Assembly: GCF_014836875.1 (NCBI RefSeq)
Contig: NZ_JACSQC010000008.1
Span: forward strand, 62,001-126,000
Length of the DNA: 64,000 bases
Direction of reading: 5' to 3'
Origin: Arthrobacter pullicola
GTDB taxonomy: Bacteria > Actinomycetota > Actinomycetes > Actinomycetales > Micrococcaceae
Shown: positions 53,541 through 61,908 of the stretch, one piece after another
Numbering within the stretch: the stretch's first letter is position 1
Layout: the number at the start of each line of letters is the position of its first letter
The notes under the pieces: generated by a model
Told to the model about the DNA's origin: nothing
The model's input: the letters and a program-made list of their open reading frames with translations, nothing else
Databases searched by the model: none
Position numbers and translations under genes: made by a program

Positions 53541-54481
53541 GTACCACCGGGGCTTCCGCCGGAACCGGCCCGGCAGAGACCGTGACCGGCCTCTACGGGC
53601 TGCTGCCCGCGGAATTCACGGCAGCCCGCAACAGCGCCTCGGCTGCGGCTGCCCGCGGCGGCGATAAGGAACTGGGTCAGCGGCTCAAGGCCCTGCCCAA
53701 ACCATCAGCGGCGGCCTGGCTGACGAACCTGCTGGTCCGCGAGCGCAGCCGTGCCATCACGGAGGTCCTGGGCCTCGGTGCTTCGCTTCGGGAGGCCCAG
53801 CAGGATCTGGACCGCGAGGAACTGCGAAGGCTCAATGCCGAACGGCACCGCATGCTGCGTGCCCTGGCCCGTGAGGCGCGGGAACTTGCCGACACAGCCG
53901 GCCATCCGGTCAGCACGGCCGTGGCGGCCGAGGTGGAACAGACCCTGTGGGCTGCGATGACGGACGCGGACGCCGCCGCCGCGCTGGCATCGGGGCGCCT
54001 GGTCCGCAGTCTGGAAGCCAACGGGTGGGAACCGGTGGACCTCGACGGTGCGGTGGCGGACCCGGATTCGGCCTTCCCGCTGGTCGCCGCCGGCAGCAGC
54101 GAAAAACGGGAGCCACGCCGGCAGGCGGCCCCCGCGAAAACCAAGGACAGCGAATCAATCCGGCAGCAGCAGGCCGATCAGGCCAAGGCTCTGGGGGCCG
54201 CCGAAAAGGAGCTGGCTGCGGCGCGGGACTCAGCCGGGCAGGCAGAGGCCCGGCTCACATCCATCCTGGCGGACCTGGAAGAACAAACTGCAGCCCGTGA
54301 CCGGCTGACCGATGAGATAGACGAACTCAAAGAGCGGATCCGTGAACTCGAACGCGGTGTCAGCGCGGTGGACCGGCGCCGCGGCACCTTGGAACGATCC
54401 CGCGATACAGCCCGCCGCGAGGCCCGGGCGGCCCGCCGCGCAGTGGAGAAAGCCGAAACCAAACTGGACTCCCTGCGCTGA
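53537..54481 (+). CDS. Conserved hypothetical coiled-coil protein
   Basis: 314 residues. The first 190 are helical (LYGLLPAEFTAARNSASAAAARGG, in part, and LKALPKPSAAAWLTNLLVRE are conserved-looking), and the last 100 are a long coiled coil (LTDEIDELKERIRELERGVSAVDRR). No catalytic motif or signal peptide. Translationally coupled to DoxX by ATGA. The family occurs in many actinobacteria; function unknown. Confidence 0.75.
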   Translation: MSTTGASAGTGPAETVTGLYGLLPAEFTAARNSASAAAARGGDKELGQRLKALPKPSAAAWLTNLLVRERSRAITEVLGLGASLREAQQDLDREELRRLNAERHRMLRALAREARELADTAGHPVSTAVAAEVEQTLWAAMTDADAAAALASGRLVRSLEANGWEPVDLDGAVADPDSAFPLVAAGSSEKREPRRQAAPAKTKDSESIRQQQADQAKALGAAEKELAAARDSAGQAEARLTSILADLEEQTAARDRLTDEIDELKERIRELERGVSAVDRRRGTLERSRDTARREARAARRAVEKAETKLDSLR

Positions 54482-54490
54482 GCGCCGGGA

Positions 54491-55555
54491 TTACCCCAGG
54501 ACCCAGAGCAGGCCAAAGCGGCTGCGGATCCGGGCAAGGTCAGCCTCGTGCGCGTTGCCGGGGAACACGCCGTCGTAGTCGTTGAAGCCAATCACGTCCA
54601 GGCGGCAGCCCGCGTCGTACAGGACATCCACCAGGTTGCCCAACCGCTGCCAGGCGTCGGGGCCGGCATCGGTGGTTTGGGGAACGGCTGAAACCACCCA
54701 GTGCGGGTGCTCAGCTGCGAGCGCAAGATAGTCGGAAGCCGCAGAACGGGCCCCGCACAGCTCGGCGAAACGGAACCAGATCTGGCCGTGTCCAGCACGG
54801 TCCGCGGTGAGGGGCACGGTGCCTGGTTTCAGGGCCCTGGCCTCCCCCGCCGCGGGAGGGCGCAGGCCCGCAGCGGCCAGCAGGTCCGTCCCGGCGTGGC
54901 GCAGGTGGTGTCCGGAAGCGAACCCGGACCGGCGGCGTCGGCCGTCTGAAAGCGAGCGGTAGTCCACCCCGCCGTCCAGCGCTGCTACGTGCAGGTTCTT
55001 AGTGATGAGTTCGATGCCTGGTTCAAAGAGGTGGTGGAACATCGGGTCAGGGAGCAGCTCCCGCGGCGCATAGTTGGACGTCGCCACCAACACGATCCCG
55101 CGGTCAAGGACCTGCTCCAGCAGACGGGTGACAAACGCAGCGTCGGCGGGCCCGTTGACATGGAACTCGTCGAAACAGAGCAGCCGGGCGTCGCCCAGAA
55201 GCGCGTCCAGTCCGTCCGCAAAGGCTGAACCCTGCCGGTACCCCGGGCGCCCGTAGCCGGCGAAGGTCCGGGCGTGGAGTTCACGGAAGAAATCATGGAA
55301 ATGCAGGCGGCGTTTGCGGGCCACCGGCACGGAGGCATAAAACGCGTCGAGGAGCCAGGTTTTGCCCCGTCCCGGCGGCCCCCACAGATACACGGAACTG
55401 CCCGGAGCAGGCTCTGCGGAACCGCCCGCGGCGGCCCGCCCCGCACGGGCGAGGGCGGGCAGCACAGCCCGCTGCCCGGCGTCGAGCTCCATTCCCGCTT
55501 CCTCCGCCTGCCGGATCAGCGCCTCGATCAGATGGTCCAGCTGCGCAGAGGTCAT
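54491..55555 (-). CDS. zapE: AFG1/ZapE-family ATPase
   Basis: 354 residues from ATG at 55555. AAA+ features: Walker A LWGPPGRGKTWLLDAF (about residues 55-70), Walker B LLCFDEFHV, sensor ATSNYAPRELL and the family hallmark RLHFHDFFRELH. ZapE acts at the division site in E. coli; mitochondrial AFG1 handles protein quality control. There is no Shine-Dalgarno sequence in range, but -35 TTGGAG and -10 TATAAC precede the ATG by 6 nt, so the mRNA is probably leaderless. It converges with the coiled-coil gene, 9 bp apart. Confidence 0.9.
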   Translation of the reverse strand: MTSAQLDHLIEALIRQAEEAGMELDAGQRAVLPALARAGRAAAGGSAEPAPGSSVYLWGPPGRGKTWLLDAFYASVPVARKRRLHFHDFFRELHARTFAGYGRPGYRQGSAFADGLDALLGDARLLCFDEFHVNGPADAAFVTRLLEQVLDRGIVLVATSNYAPRELLPDPMFHHLFEPGIELITKNLHVAALDGGVDYRSLSDGRRRRSGFASGHHLRHAGTDLLAAAGLRPPAAGEARALKPGTVPLTADRAGHGQIWFRFAELCGARSAASDYLALAAEHPHWVVSAVPQTTDAGPDAWQRLGNLVDVLYDAGCRLDVIGFNDYDGVFPGNAHEADLARIRSRFGLLWVLG

Positions 55556-55561
55556 ATACCG

Positions 55562-55590
55562 GTTATACCGACCCTCCGGAGCGGCTCCAA
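55562..55590 (-). promoter_or_regulatory. Predicted promoter of leaderless zapE
   Basis: On the minus strand TTGGAG (55585-55590), 17 bp, TATAAC (55562-55567), then 6 nt to the ATG. The spacing is ideal and leaves no room for a ribosome binding site. Confidence 0.6.
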
Positions 55591-55644
55591 ATGCAGTCCT
55601 GTGGCAGGATTTTGTTGGATATCCATACGAGGGTGGGGGCGAAA

Positions 55645-56499
55645 GTGCGGGAGTTGCTGGCAGTCCTGGATTTTTGGACCGTTGCCCAGGCAACAGCCCT
55701 GGTGTCCGCTCTCTTTGGGGTGTTCATAGTTGCCAGGGCATGCTGGGACAACACCGGACTGCCTGCGCTGCAGGACCGTTATCTTGAACTGGTCTCGGCA
55801 CGCGCCGCGGAACTGCGCACCGGGGTTCCTGCCGGCCGGCAGAATACCGCCGCCTATGCGCGGCAAGCGGTCCGCTCGGTTGCCGATCCGCGGCTGATGC
55901 TGCGCGGGACGGACGGCGGCTGGCTCCGCCGGGTTGAGCGGGCACGGCTGTCACGGCCCGACACCGTGCAGCGCCGCCGGGCGGCCGACTCCCTGGCGGC
56001 ACTGCTCAAACGTCCTGAGCTGGTGCCTGGGCAGGAGGAACTGCTCAGCCGCGCCCTGACAGAGCTGGAACCCGCAGTCCGGAGTGCGGAAACCCTCGCT
56101 GAACTGGCTGCTGTGCGGCCGCTGCACACCAATGCCGCCGGCGCACTGCTGCGCGGCCCCGCTGCCCGCCGGTTCCTGAGCGTCTTCCTGCCAGCCATGG
56201 GCCGCTACCTGGACTTCGTGGGCCGGGGCAGTGCCCTGGGCCTGGCTGTGGGTGTGCTGCTCTCCGGCGGGCTTACGGCGGAGAGCCAGCTGGTGGGAAT
56301 GCTGACCACTGTCTGCGGTGTGGGCGGCGCCATCACCTTTACCATTACGGTTATCCGCTGCGACGCACGCTCCTGGCCGGCACCCAGCGGGCGGCTGCCT
56401 TCCGTGCTGCGGCGCGGCTACCCGGAAGCGTCCTTCCTGCTGCGCCTGGCCCTCACCGTCACGGTGGTGCTGGCTACGGTGACGCTCCTGCGCCAGTAA
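55645..56499 (+). CDS. Membrane protein of unknown function
   Basis: 284 residues from GTG at 55645, selected because GAGGGTGGGG is just upstream; an ATG at 55591 is also possible. A helix near the N-terminus (ATALVSALFGVFIVARAC) is followed by a soluble Ala/Arg/Leu-rich helical region (about 25-185) and three hydrophobic segments near the C-terminus (ALGLAVGVLLSGGLTAES, GMLTTVCGVGGAITFTITVI and LLRLALTVTVVLATVTLL). No family recognised. Confidence 0.65.
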   Translation: MRELLAVLDFWTVAQATALVSALFGVFIVARACWDNTGLPALQDRYLELVSARAAELRTGVPAGRQNTAAYARQAVRSVADPRLMLRGTDGGWLRRVERARLSRPDTVQRRRAADSLAALLKRPELVPGQEELLSRALTELEPAVRSAETLAELAAVRPLHTNAAGALLRGPAARRFLSVFLPAMGRYLDFVGRGSALGLAVGVLLSGGLTAESQLVGMLTTVCGVGGAITFTITVIRCDARSWPAPSGRLPSVLRRGYPEASFLLRLALTVTVVLATVTLLRQ

Positions 56500-56615
56500 T
56501 TAACCGGGTGCCGGGGTGAATTAGGGCCTGAAAATTCGTGCTAATTATTCGCCGTCAACGGTGGTACGTTCGGAATTCAGGCAAGAAGTACTCCGGCAAC
56601 TGCACGGGAGGAACC

Positions 56616-56906
56616 ATGACTAAGCACGTAGCACCCGTCTCCGACTGTTCCGTCCACAACTGCGATTTCAACCACGACGGCTGCACAGCCTACGCGATTA
56701 CCGTCGGCGGCACCCCGGAACACGCCAGCTGCTCGACGTTCATCGATACCTCTGCAACCGGCGGGCTTCCCAAGGTCCTTGCGACCGTTGGTGCCTGCCA
56801 GCGGGGCGAATGCCGTTTCAACGATCACTTGATGTGCGATGCGCATGATGTGCGTGTCGGTCCCGGCGCCGAACTCGCCGACTGCCTCACGTACCAGCCG
56901 CGTTGA
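56616..56906 (+). CDS. Tandem DUF1540 cysteine-motif protein
   Basis: 96 residues from MTKHVAPVSDCSV, GGAGG 4 nt upstream. Two similar zinc-binding-like modules: cysteines 11, 16, 23, 39 and 61, 66, 74, 90, with matching spacing (C-x4-C-x6/7-C-x15-C). DUF1540 proteins are small, cysteine-rich and of unknown function. The two modules look like an internal duplication. It stands alone, 44 bp before an HNH gene. Confidence 0.85.
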   Translation: MTKHVAPVSDCSVHNCDFNHDGCTAYAITVGGTPEHASCSTFIDTSATGGLPKVLATVGACQRGECRFNDHLMCDAHDVRVGPGAELADCLTYQPR

Positions 56907-56950
56907 GACCACTTTGAGGACACATTGAAACGCCGTTTCCGGAGCTGCCG

Positions 56951-57841
56951 GTGACCGCTGTCCTGCTGGGCTGGGACCCGGTGTGGCCGGAGGCCTGGCA
57001 ACCGGACTTTTCCGAGGCGGCAGCGGGCGCTGAGGACGCCGGGTTCTTCCGGGTCGTGTGGGAAATCTCCGGGAACCCCGGCCTGGAACCCGGCTCCGAT
57101 ACCTGGTTCGTGCTTCCCGGCGAGTTTGCGGCCGTAGCCGGTCACGGCGTCGTCGTCTCCTTTCCCTACCAAATCGCTGACCCGGGCGAAGGCACATTCT
57201 TCACCTTCGCGGACGTGGATATTGACCTGCTCCTGCCGCTGGGAGAGCAGATTCCGTTGTCGGAGCTGTTGCCTGACCTGCCACCGGGGGCCTTGGACAG
57301 CGACGCCGGCATCACGGTGCTCGACCGCGGCGCCGGAGATGCGCTGCGCGCCGCATGGGCGCGGCTCACGGCACGCGTTCCAAGCCAGCCCACGTCACCC
57401 ATCCCGGGAACGCTGCCGCAGCAGGCCCTGCGCTGGTCCTTGGCGAGCCGCTATGAGAACGACCCCGACGCTGTCCGGATCTGCCTGGTCCACCACGGTC
57501 CGGTGTGTTCGGCCTGCGGCTTCGATTTTGCCGCCGCCTTCGGCCCTGAAGGTACGGATCTGATGCAGGCCCATCACATTGTGCCGCCGCGCCTGGTGCA
57601 CGAAGACTACGAGCTGGACCCGGCGACGGACCTGGTTCCGCTGTGCCCCAACTGCCATGCCATGGCGCATGCCTGCTCCCCTGATCCCTACACCCCCGCC
57701 GAGCTCCGGCGCCTGCTCGAGGAGCAGCGCGGCACCCTCCCATCCGCAGCCGTGGACGGGATGCTCCTCTCCCCGGAGGCAATGCAGGCGCAGAAAGACG
57801 CGGCCCGGCTGCTCGGGACCCGCAGCCGGCGCCCGGACTAA
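56951..57841 (+). CDS. HNH endonuclease domain protein
   Basis: 296 residues. The first 170 residues match no family I recognise. The C-terminal part has a McrA-like HNH: CSACGFDF (C pair near 186), QAHHIVPPRL and CPNCHAMAH, the full zinc-and-nuclease set. GTG start with GGAG upstream. It might be a restriction nuclease; no methyltransferase is nearby. The stop is 13 bp before the S4 gene. Confidence 0.85.
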   Translation: MTAVLLGWDPVWPEAWQPDFSEAAAGAEDAGFFRVVWEISGNPGLEPGSDTWFVLPGEFAAVAGHGVVVSFPYQIADPGEGTFFTFADVDIDLLLPLGEQIPLSELLPDLPPGALDSDAGITVLDRGAGDALRAAWARLTARVPSQPTSPIPGTLPQQALRWSLASRYENDPDAVRICLVHHGPVCSACGFDFAAAFGPEGTDLMQAHHIVPPRLVHEDYELDPATDLVPLCPNCHAMAHACSPDPYTPAELRRLLEEQRGTLPSAAVDGMLLSPEAMQAQKDAARLLGTRSRRPD

Positions 57842-57854
57842 ACTCGGGACCATC

Positions 57855-58238
57855 ATGAGCATTCCAACCAGCACCCCCAAGAGCGTGCGGATCGACGCCT
57901 GGCTGTGGGCCATCCGTGCCTATAAAACCCGTTCCGCTGCCACCGCCGCGTGCCGTGCGGGCCATGTCAAGCTCAACGGCAACGCAGCAAAGGCCGCGCA
58001 GCCGGTCCAGCCCGGGGACAGCATCCGTGTCCGGCAGCCCGGGTTCGAACGGATCCTCGAGGTCCGGGCCCTCATCTCCAAGCGCGTTGGCGCCGAAGCC
58101 GCTTCACACTGCTTCACCGACCACACCCCGGAACGTCCCCCGGCACCGGCTCTTGGCCTGCCGCAGCGGGACCGCGGCACCGGGCGCCCCACCAAAAAGG
58201 ACCGCAGGGAGATGGAACGCCTCCGCGGTGAGCGCTAG
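57855..58238 (+). CDS. S4-domain RNA-binding protein (HslR type)
   Basis: 127 residues. The S4 fold is RIDAWLWAIRAYKTRSAATAACRAGHVKLNG (in parts) at residues about 12-45, followed by a basic tail RPTKKDRREMERLRGER. E. coli HslR binds stalled 50S subunits carrying nascent peptide-tRNA after heat shock. The ATG has TAAACT 10 nt upstream and only a weak GGGA site. Its neighbour Pth2 (61905) is another ribosome-rescue-type gene, but 3.7 kb away. Confidence 0.9.
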   Translation: MSIPTSTPKSVRIDAWLWAIRAYKTRSAATAACRAGHVKLNGNAAKAAQPVQPGDSIRVRQPGFERILEVRALISKRVGAEAASHCFTDHTPERPPAPALGLPQRDRGTGRPTKKDRREMERLRGER

Positions 58239-58277
58239 TCTCTGACGCAGGATCCGTCCCGGAGGAAGGACCAGCAG

Positions 58278-60104
58278 ATGTCCAGCAGCCGCAGTGTCAC
58301 CGGGCTGCTCGAGCGCCTGGGCGCCATGGGCCAGGAAAAACGGGCCGCGTCCCTGCTTCTTGCCTTTACCCTGCTGGCGCTGCTTTGGGCTAATTCCCCC
58401 TGGGCTTTCACCTACTCAGAATTCTGGGAAACGACCGTTGAGTTGCGGGCGGGCAGCTGGGACCTGGAACTGACGCTCCAGGAAGTCGTGAACGATCTGC
58501 TCATGGCCGTTTTCTTCTTCACCGTCGGGTTGGAAGTGCGCCGCGAATTCGCGCTCGGAGAACTGACCAACCGTTCCCGCGCCGTCGTGCCGGTGGCTGG
58601 CGCAGCCGCCGGTATTGCCGTTCCCGCTCTGATCTTCCTCTTCATAGCCGGAGGTACGGAGTACGCCCACGCCTGGGGCGTGGTGATCTCCACGGACACA
58701 GCCTTCCTGCTTGGAGCGCTGGCCATTGTAGGACCGAGATTCCCCGGCAGGCTGCGGATCTTCCTGCTCACCCTGGCAGTCGTGGACGACGTCGCGGCGC
58801 TGAGCATTATTGCCCTGGTCTACACGGACCATCTGGAGCTGCTGCCGCTCGTTGCCGGTTTCGCCGGGCTGGCCGCCGTCGCCGCCTCCCGGTACCTGCC
58901 CCGCGGCCGGGGCGCGGCCTACGCCGTCCTGGCAGCGGCGACGTGGCTGGCGTTCTACTACGCCGGTGTCCACCCCACCCTGGCGGGTGTCGCCGTCGCC
59001 CTGTTTGTTCCGGTTTTCGCTCCCCGCCGGCACGAGGTGGAACGCGCCTTGGAACTCGCGCAGACGTTCCGGCAGTCGCCCAACTCGGAGTACGCACGTG
59101 CGGCAGCCGGGAGCCTGCGGGAGTCCATTTCCATCAATGAGCGGCTGCAAAGCGCCCTGGCTCCCTGGGTTTCCTACCTGATCCTGCCGCTTTTCGCGCT
59201 GGCAAACGCGGGCGTGGAGCTCGACGGCGGCACGCTCGCCGCAGCTGCCAGGTCCCCGCTCACCTGGGGCGTGGCCATAGGCCTGGCGCTGGGTAAATTC
59301 ACCGGCATCTTCGGTATCTCCGCCCTGCTCCGGCGGCTGGGAGCGGGCGAATTCGGGCCGGGCCTGACACTGGGCCGGATCGCCGGCGGAGCGGCGCTGT
59401 CCGGCATCGGGTTCACCATTTCGCTCTTTATTATCAGTTTGGCCATCGATGACCCCGCAGCTCAGAACGAGGCGCGGGTCGGGGTGCTGTCCGGGTCACT
59501 GCTGGCCTTCGGGCTGGGCACCGTGGTGTTTAAGGTGCTCGAGGCACGGGCACCGATAGAGCCGGTCGGCAAGCATCTGGCGAGGCCGGTGGACCCTGGC
59601 CGGGATCATGTGTTCGGCAACCCGGACGCGCCGCTGACCCTGGTGGAGTACGGAGACTTCGAGTGCCCGTTCTGCAGCAGGGCCACCGGCGTCGTCGACG
59701 AGGTGCGCGAGCACTTCGGCGGGGAGCTCCGCTGGGTGTGGCGGCACCTGCCGCTCACCCGGGTCCACCCCCATGCGGTGCTGGCCGCGGAGGCGGCGGA
59801 AGCTGCCTCCCTGCAGGGGCGCTTCGGGGCTTATGCCTCCGCGCTTTTCGAGGACCAGGATCATTTGAATCCGGAGGACCTGCTGGGCTTGGCAGAGCGC
59901 CTTGGACTGGACCTTGACCGCTTCGAATCGGATCTGCGTTCCGCCGGCGTTGTGAACCGGGTGCGGGATGATGCCCTGGACGCCGAAGCCATGGACCTGC
60001 ATTCAACGCCCACGTTCTTCGTGAACGGTGTCCGGCACCGGGGCCCGTACGACGCCGCCGAGCTGATCCGTTCGCTTGAAACTACCCGCGCAGGCCGTGC
60101 CTGA
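58278..60104 (+). CDS. nhaA: Na+/H+ antiporter NhaA fused to a DsbA/thioredoxin-like domain
   Basis: 608 residues. Residues about 1-430 form NhaA, about 11-12 helices with the ion-binding pair in AVVDDVAALSII (about 170). Residues about 440-605 are a DsbA-like domain with the active site ECPFC (near 462), cis-Pro loop STPTFFVNGV. The domain order places the thiol domain after the last helix; topology decides whether it lies inside or outside. Fusions of this type are known in actinobacteria. GGAGGAAGG precedes the ATG. Confidence 0.93.
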   Translation: MSSSRSVTGLLERLGAMGQEKRAASLLLAFTLLALLWANSPWAFTYSEFWETTVELRAGSWDLELTLQEVVNDLLMAVFFFTVGLEVRREFALGELTNRSRAVVPVAGAAAGIAVPALIFLFIAGGTEYAHAWGVVISTDTAFLLGALAIVGPRFPGRLRIFLLTLAVVDDVAALSIIALVYTDHLELLPLVAGFAGLAAVAASRYLPRGRGAAYAVLAAATWLAFYYAGVHPTLAGVAVALFVPVFAPRRHEVERALELAQTFRQSPNSEYARAAAGSLRESISINERLQSALAPWVSYLILPLFALANAGVELDGGTLAAAARSPLTWGVAIGLALGKFTGIFGISALLRRLGAGEFGPGLTLGRIAGGAALSGIGFTISLFIISLAIDDPAAQNEARVGVLSGSLLAFGLGTVVFKVLEARAPIEPVGKHLARPVDPGRDHVFGNPDAPLTLVEYGDFECPFCSRATGVVDEVREHFGGELRWVWRHLPLTRVHPHAVLAAEAAEAASLQGRFGAYASALFEDQDHLNPEDLLGLAERLGLDLDRFESDLRSAGVVNRVRDDALDAEAMDLHSTPTFFVNGVRHRGPYDAAELIRSLETTRAGRA

Positions 60105-60134
60105 ATCTTCCAGGCCAAAGGCCGGAAGATTCAG
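60101..60134. terminator. Bidirectional hairpin covering two convergent stop codons
   Basis: CTGAATCTTCC (60101-60111) pairs with GGAAGATTCAG (60124-60134), with an inner GGCC/GGCC stem and AAA loop. It includes the nhaA stop (60102-60104) and the minus-strand gene's stop (60131-60133). Confidence 0.75.
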
Positions 60135-60439
60135 GGGTTCTTTGAGTCGCTCTCGCAGGACCTGCACAGCCGGCGGCTGCCGGCGTCCCCGGCGGCACAG
60201 ATTTGCAGGGCTGGGCGGTTGAATTCCCAGGTCCGCTGCACTACCTGGCACCAGCCGGGGTGGTAGGCAGTGCCCTTCCGGGTGACATACACCTGGCCTG
60301 GTTCGAGCGGCCGCAGCACCGGAGCTTCCTGCGCCCCGCAGGCGGATAGCCGCCGGGCTGCGGAGGTGACCATCCCGGGCTGCGGGGTGAAGGTATTCGC
60401 TGCCCAGGTCTTCCGTGAAAGTGTGTTGTAAGTCCCCAT
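60131..60439 (-). CDS. Small hypothetical protein
   Basis: About 102 residues from ATG at 60439; other starts at 60451 and 60373 are possible. The best part is LEPGQVYVTRKGTAYHPGWCQVV with RLCRSC near the end (in short segments), which looks like a small cysteine/histidine domain. No family recognised. Support is indirect: its stop lies inside a perfect terminator shared with nhaA. The 175 bp to the next gene appear empty. Confidence 0.5.
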   Translation of the reverse strand: MGTYNTLSRKTWAANTFTPQPGMVTSAARRLSACGAQEAPVLRPLEPGQVYVTRKGTAYHPGWCQVVQRTWEFNRPALQICAAGDAGSRRLCRSCESDSKNP

Positions 60440-60614
60440 GCACCAGACCATAGGTAGATGCACCTGAAGGTCGGCTGTGGAAATCCACAAGCTTGGCACA
60501 AATCGCAGCGTGTCCTTTCCGGGATCCACTGCAACTCCGGGACCACACCGTATGCTGCCCGCCGGTTGCCCGCATTCCCTGCCGTGATCCAGCTTGGGCG
60601 GCTATCCTGTGGGG

Positions 60615-61367
60615 ATGCTGAAGAGAATAGTCCGGAAAGTGGCTGCGGCTGCGCTGGTTCTTTTCGCCTTCACGGCAGGGATGCTGGTCCTGGCGGTCTA
60701 TGCGCTGATCAGCTTCGCCGCCTGGACCATCTGGGGCGTCGCTCCGCCGGCGTACACCTTCGCCCTCGCGTTTGCCGTGCCGCCGTTGGCGATCGGGGCT
60801 CTCACAGGTCTGGTTATCGGAGCGCAAAGAACTTCCAGGGCTCTCCGGGGCAGGCGCACCGCCCGGGCCGAGGCCCAGGCAAGAGCCGGTTCCTGGGAGG
60901 CCGCGTGCCGCCGGCGGGATTCCTCACTTGTTGCCTGGTCCCGGTATGAAACCGATGTTGCCCTGCTGATCGACTATCCGGTGATGACCGACTACTCCGA
61001 TCCGGTGATCAGGGAGGTCCTCGTGGCCATGCAGGGCATTCGTGAAGCAGAACGAGGTTCCGATCCGGCCCGCCTGCATCTAGCCGTGGACCGCTTCGAG
61101 GTGGCCCTGCGGACGGCGGAAAACTACGCCCGCCGCTGCGGCCAGTCAAAGCTGACGGACCAGGAGCGGAGCAAGCTCGCGACCGCCCGGACAGCCCTGA
61201 ACCTCATCCTCGACGGTGCGGCTTCGCCGTCGGAGGTCGACGGCGCCTACCGCAGCCTGCGCGGGTCGCTGCGCGGCATCATCGACCTGCCTGCTCCTGC
61301 CGAAGCGGGACTTGAAGCCCATGCCCGCCATGCCCGAATGCTCGGAACAGCTCCCGTTCGCGCCTGA
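60615..61367 (+). CDS. Membrane protein of unknown function
   Basis: 250 residues from MLKRIVRKV. Two membrane segments (about 12-35 and 42-68) precede a soluble helical region containing SLVAWSRYETDVALLIDYPVMTDYS and AVDRFEVALRTAENYARR (in parts). No Shine-Dalgarno sequence; TATCCT lies exactly 6 nt before the ATG, so the mRNA is probably leaderless. Arthrobacter relatives carry similar proteins; function unknown. Confidence 0.8.
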   Translation: MLKRIVRKVAAAALVLFAFTAGMLVLAVYALISFAAWTIWGVAPPAYTFALAFAVPPLAIGALTGLVIGAQRTSRALRGRRTARAEAQARAGSWEAACRRRDSSLVAWSRYETDVALLIDYPVMTDYSDPVIREVLVAMQGIREAERGSDPARLHLAVDRFEVALRTAENYARRCGQSKLTDQERSKLATARTALNLILDGAASPSEVDGAYRSLRGSLRGIIDLPAPAEAGLEAHARHARMLGTAPVRA

Positions 61368-61464
61368 TCCGGCAGCACGGGGGAACGTTCCGAATAGGGC
61401 TTCCCCCTCCCGGTTCCCGCCCCGGGGCTGCCCTCGGCGCGGCCAGGCGCGTACGGTTGCCCCC

Positions 61465-61908
61465 ATGACGGCACAGGGACCAAAACAGCCCCGTCCCCGC
61501 GGGCAGCAGCGTCCGGCCGATGACCGGTGGCGGTCCATCGGCAGGGAATTTGGCCTGTACACGGTCAGTGAGCTCGCTGAACGGCTCCGGTTTGGCGCTC
61601 CGGATAACCTGCGGGCCAGGCACCTGACGGGCAAAGCAAAGGTCCTGGCCATCGCGGACAAGGGGACGTTCCTCTACCCGGGGTTCCAGTTCGACGAGGC
61701 GGGGGCCCGGATGGTCCCGGTGGTGAAGGACATCGTGCGGCAGGGCCGGCTGTCCGGCTGGACGGACGAGGAGCTGGTGCTGTGGTTCTGCCGCCCCAGC
61801 AAGGTGCTTCAGGGAAAGCGCCCGGTCGATGTCCTCGGCGACGAGGAAGCAATCCTCAGGGCCGCAGAAGAGGACTTCCCCGGCGGCGGTTCTTCCCGGA
61901 ACAGTTAG
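61465..61908 (+). CDS. Putative MbcA/ParS/Xre-like antitoxin-domain protein
   Basis: 147 residues. The end, WTDEELVLWFCRPSKVLQG and RPVDVLGDEEAILRAAEEDF, resembles the toxin-binding domain of MbcA/Xre antitoxins. The middle (LYTVSELAERLRFG) is helical. No RES-domain toxin is adjacent; the next gene is convergent and unrelated. TACGGT lies 7 nt before the ATG, so translation may be leaderless. Antitoxin role is inference only. Confidence 0.6.
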   Translation: MTAQGPKQPRPRGQQRPADDRWRSIGREFGLYTVSELAERLRFGAPDNLRARHLTGKAKVLAIADKGTFLYPGFQFDEAGARMVPVVKDIVRQGRLSGWTDEELVLWFCRPSKVLQGKRPVDVLGDEEAILRAAEEDFPGGGSSRNS

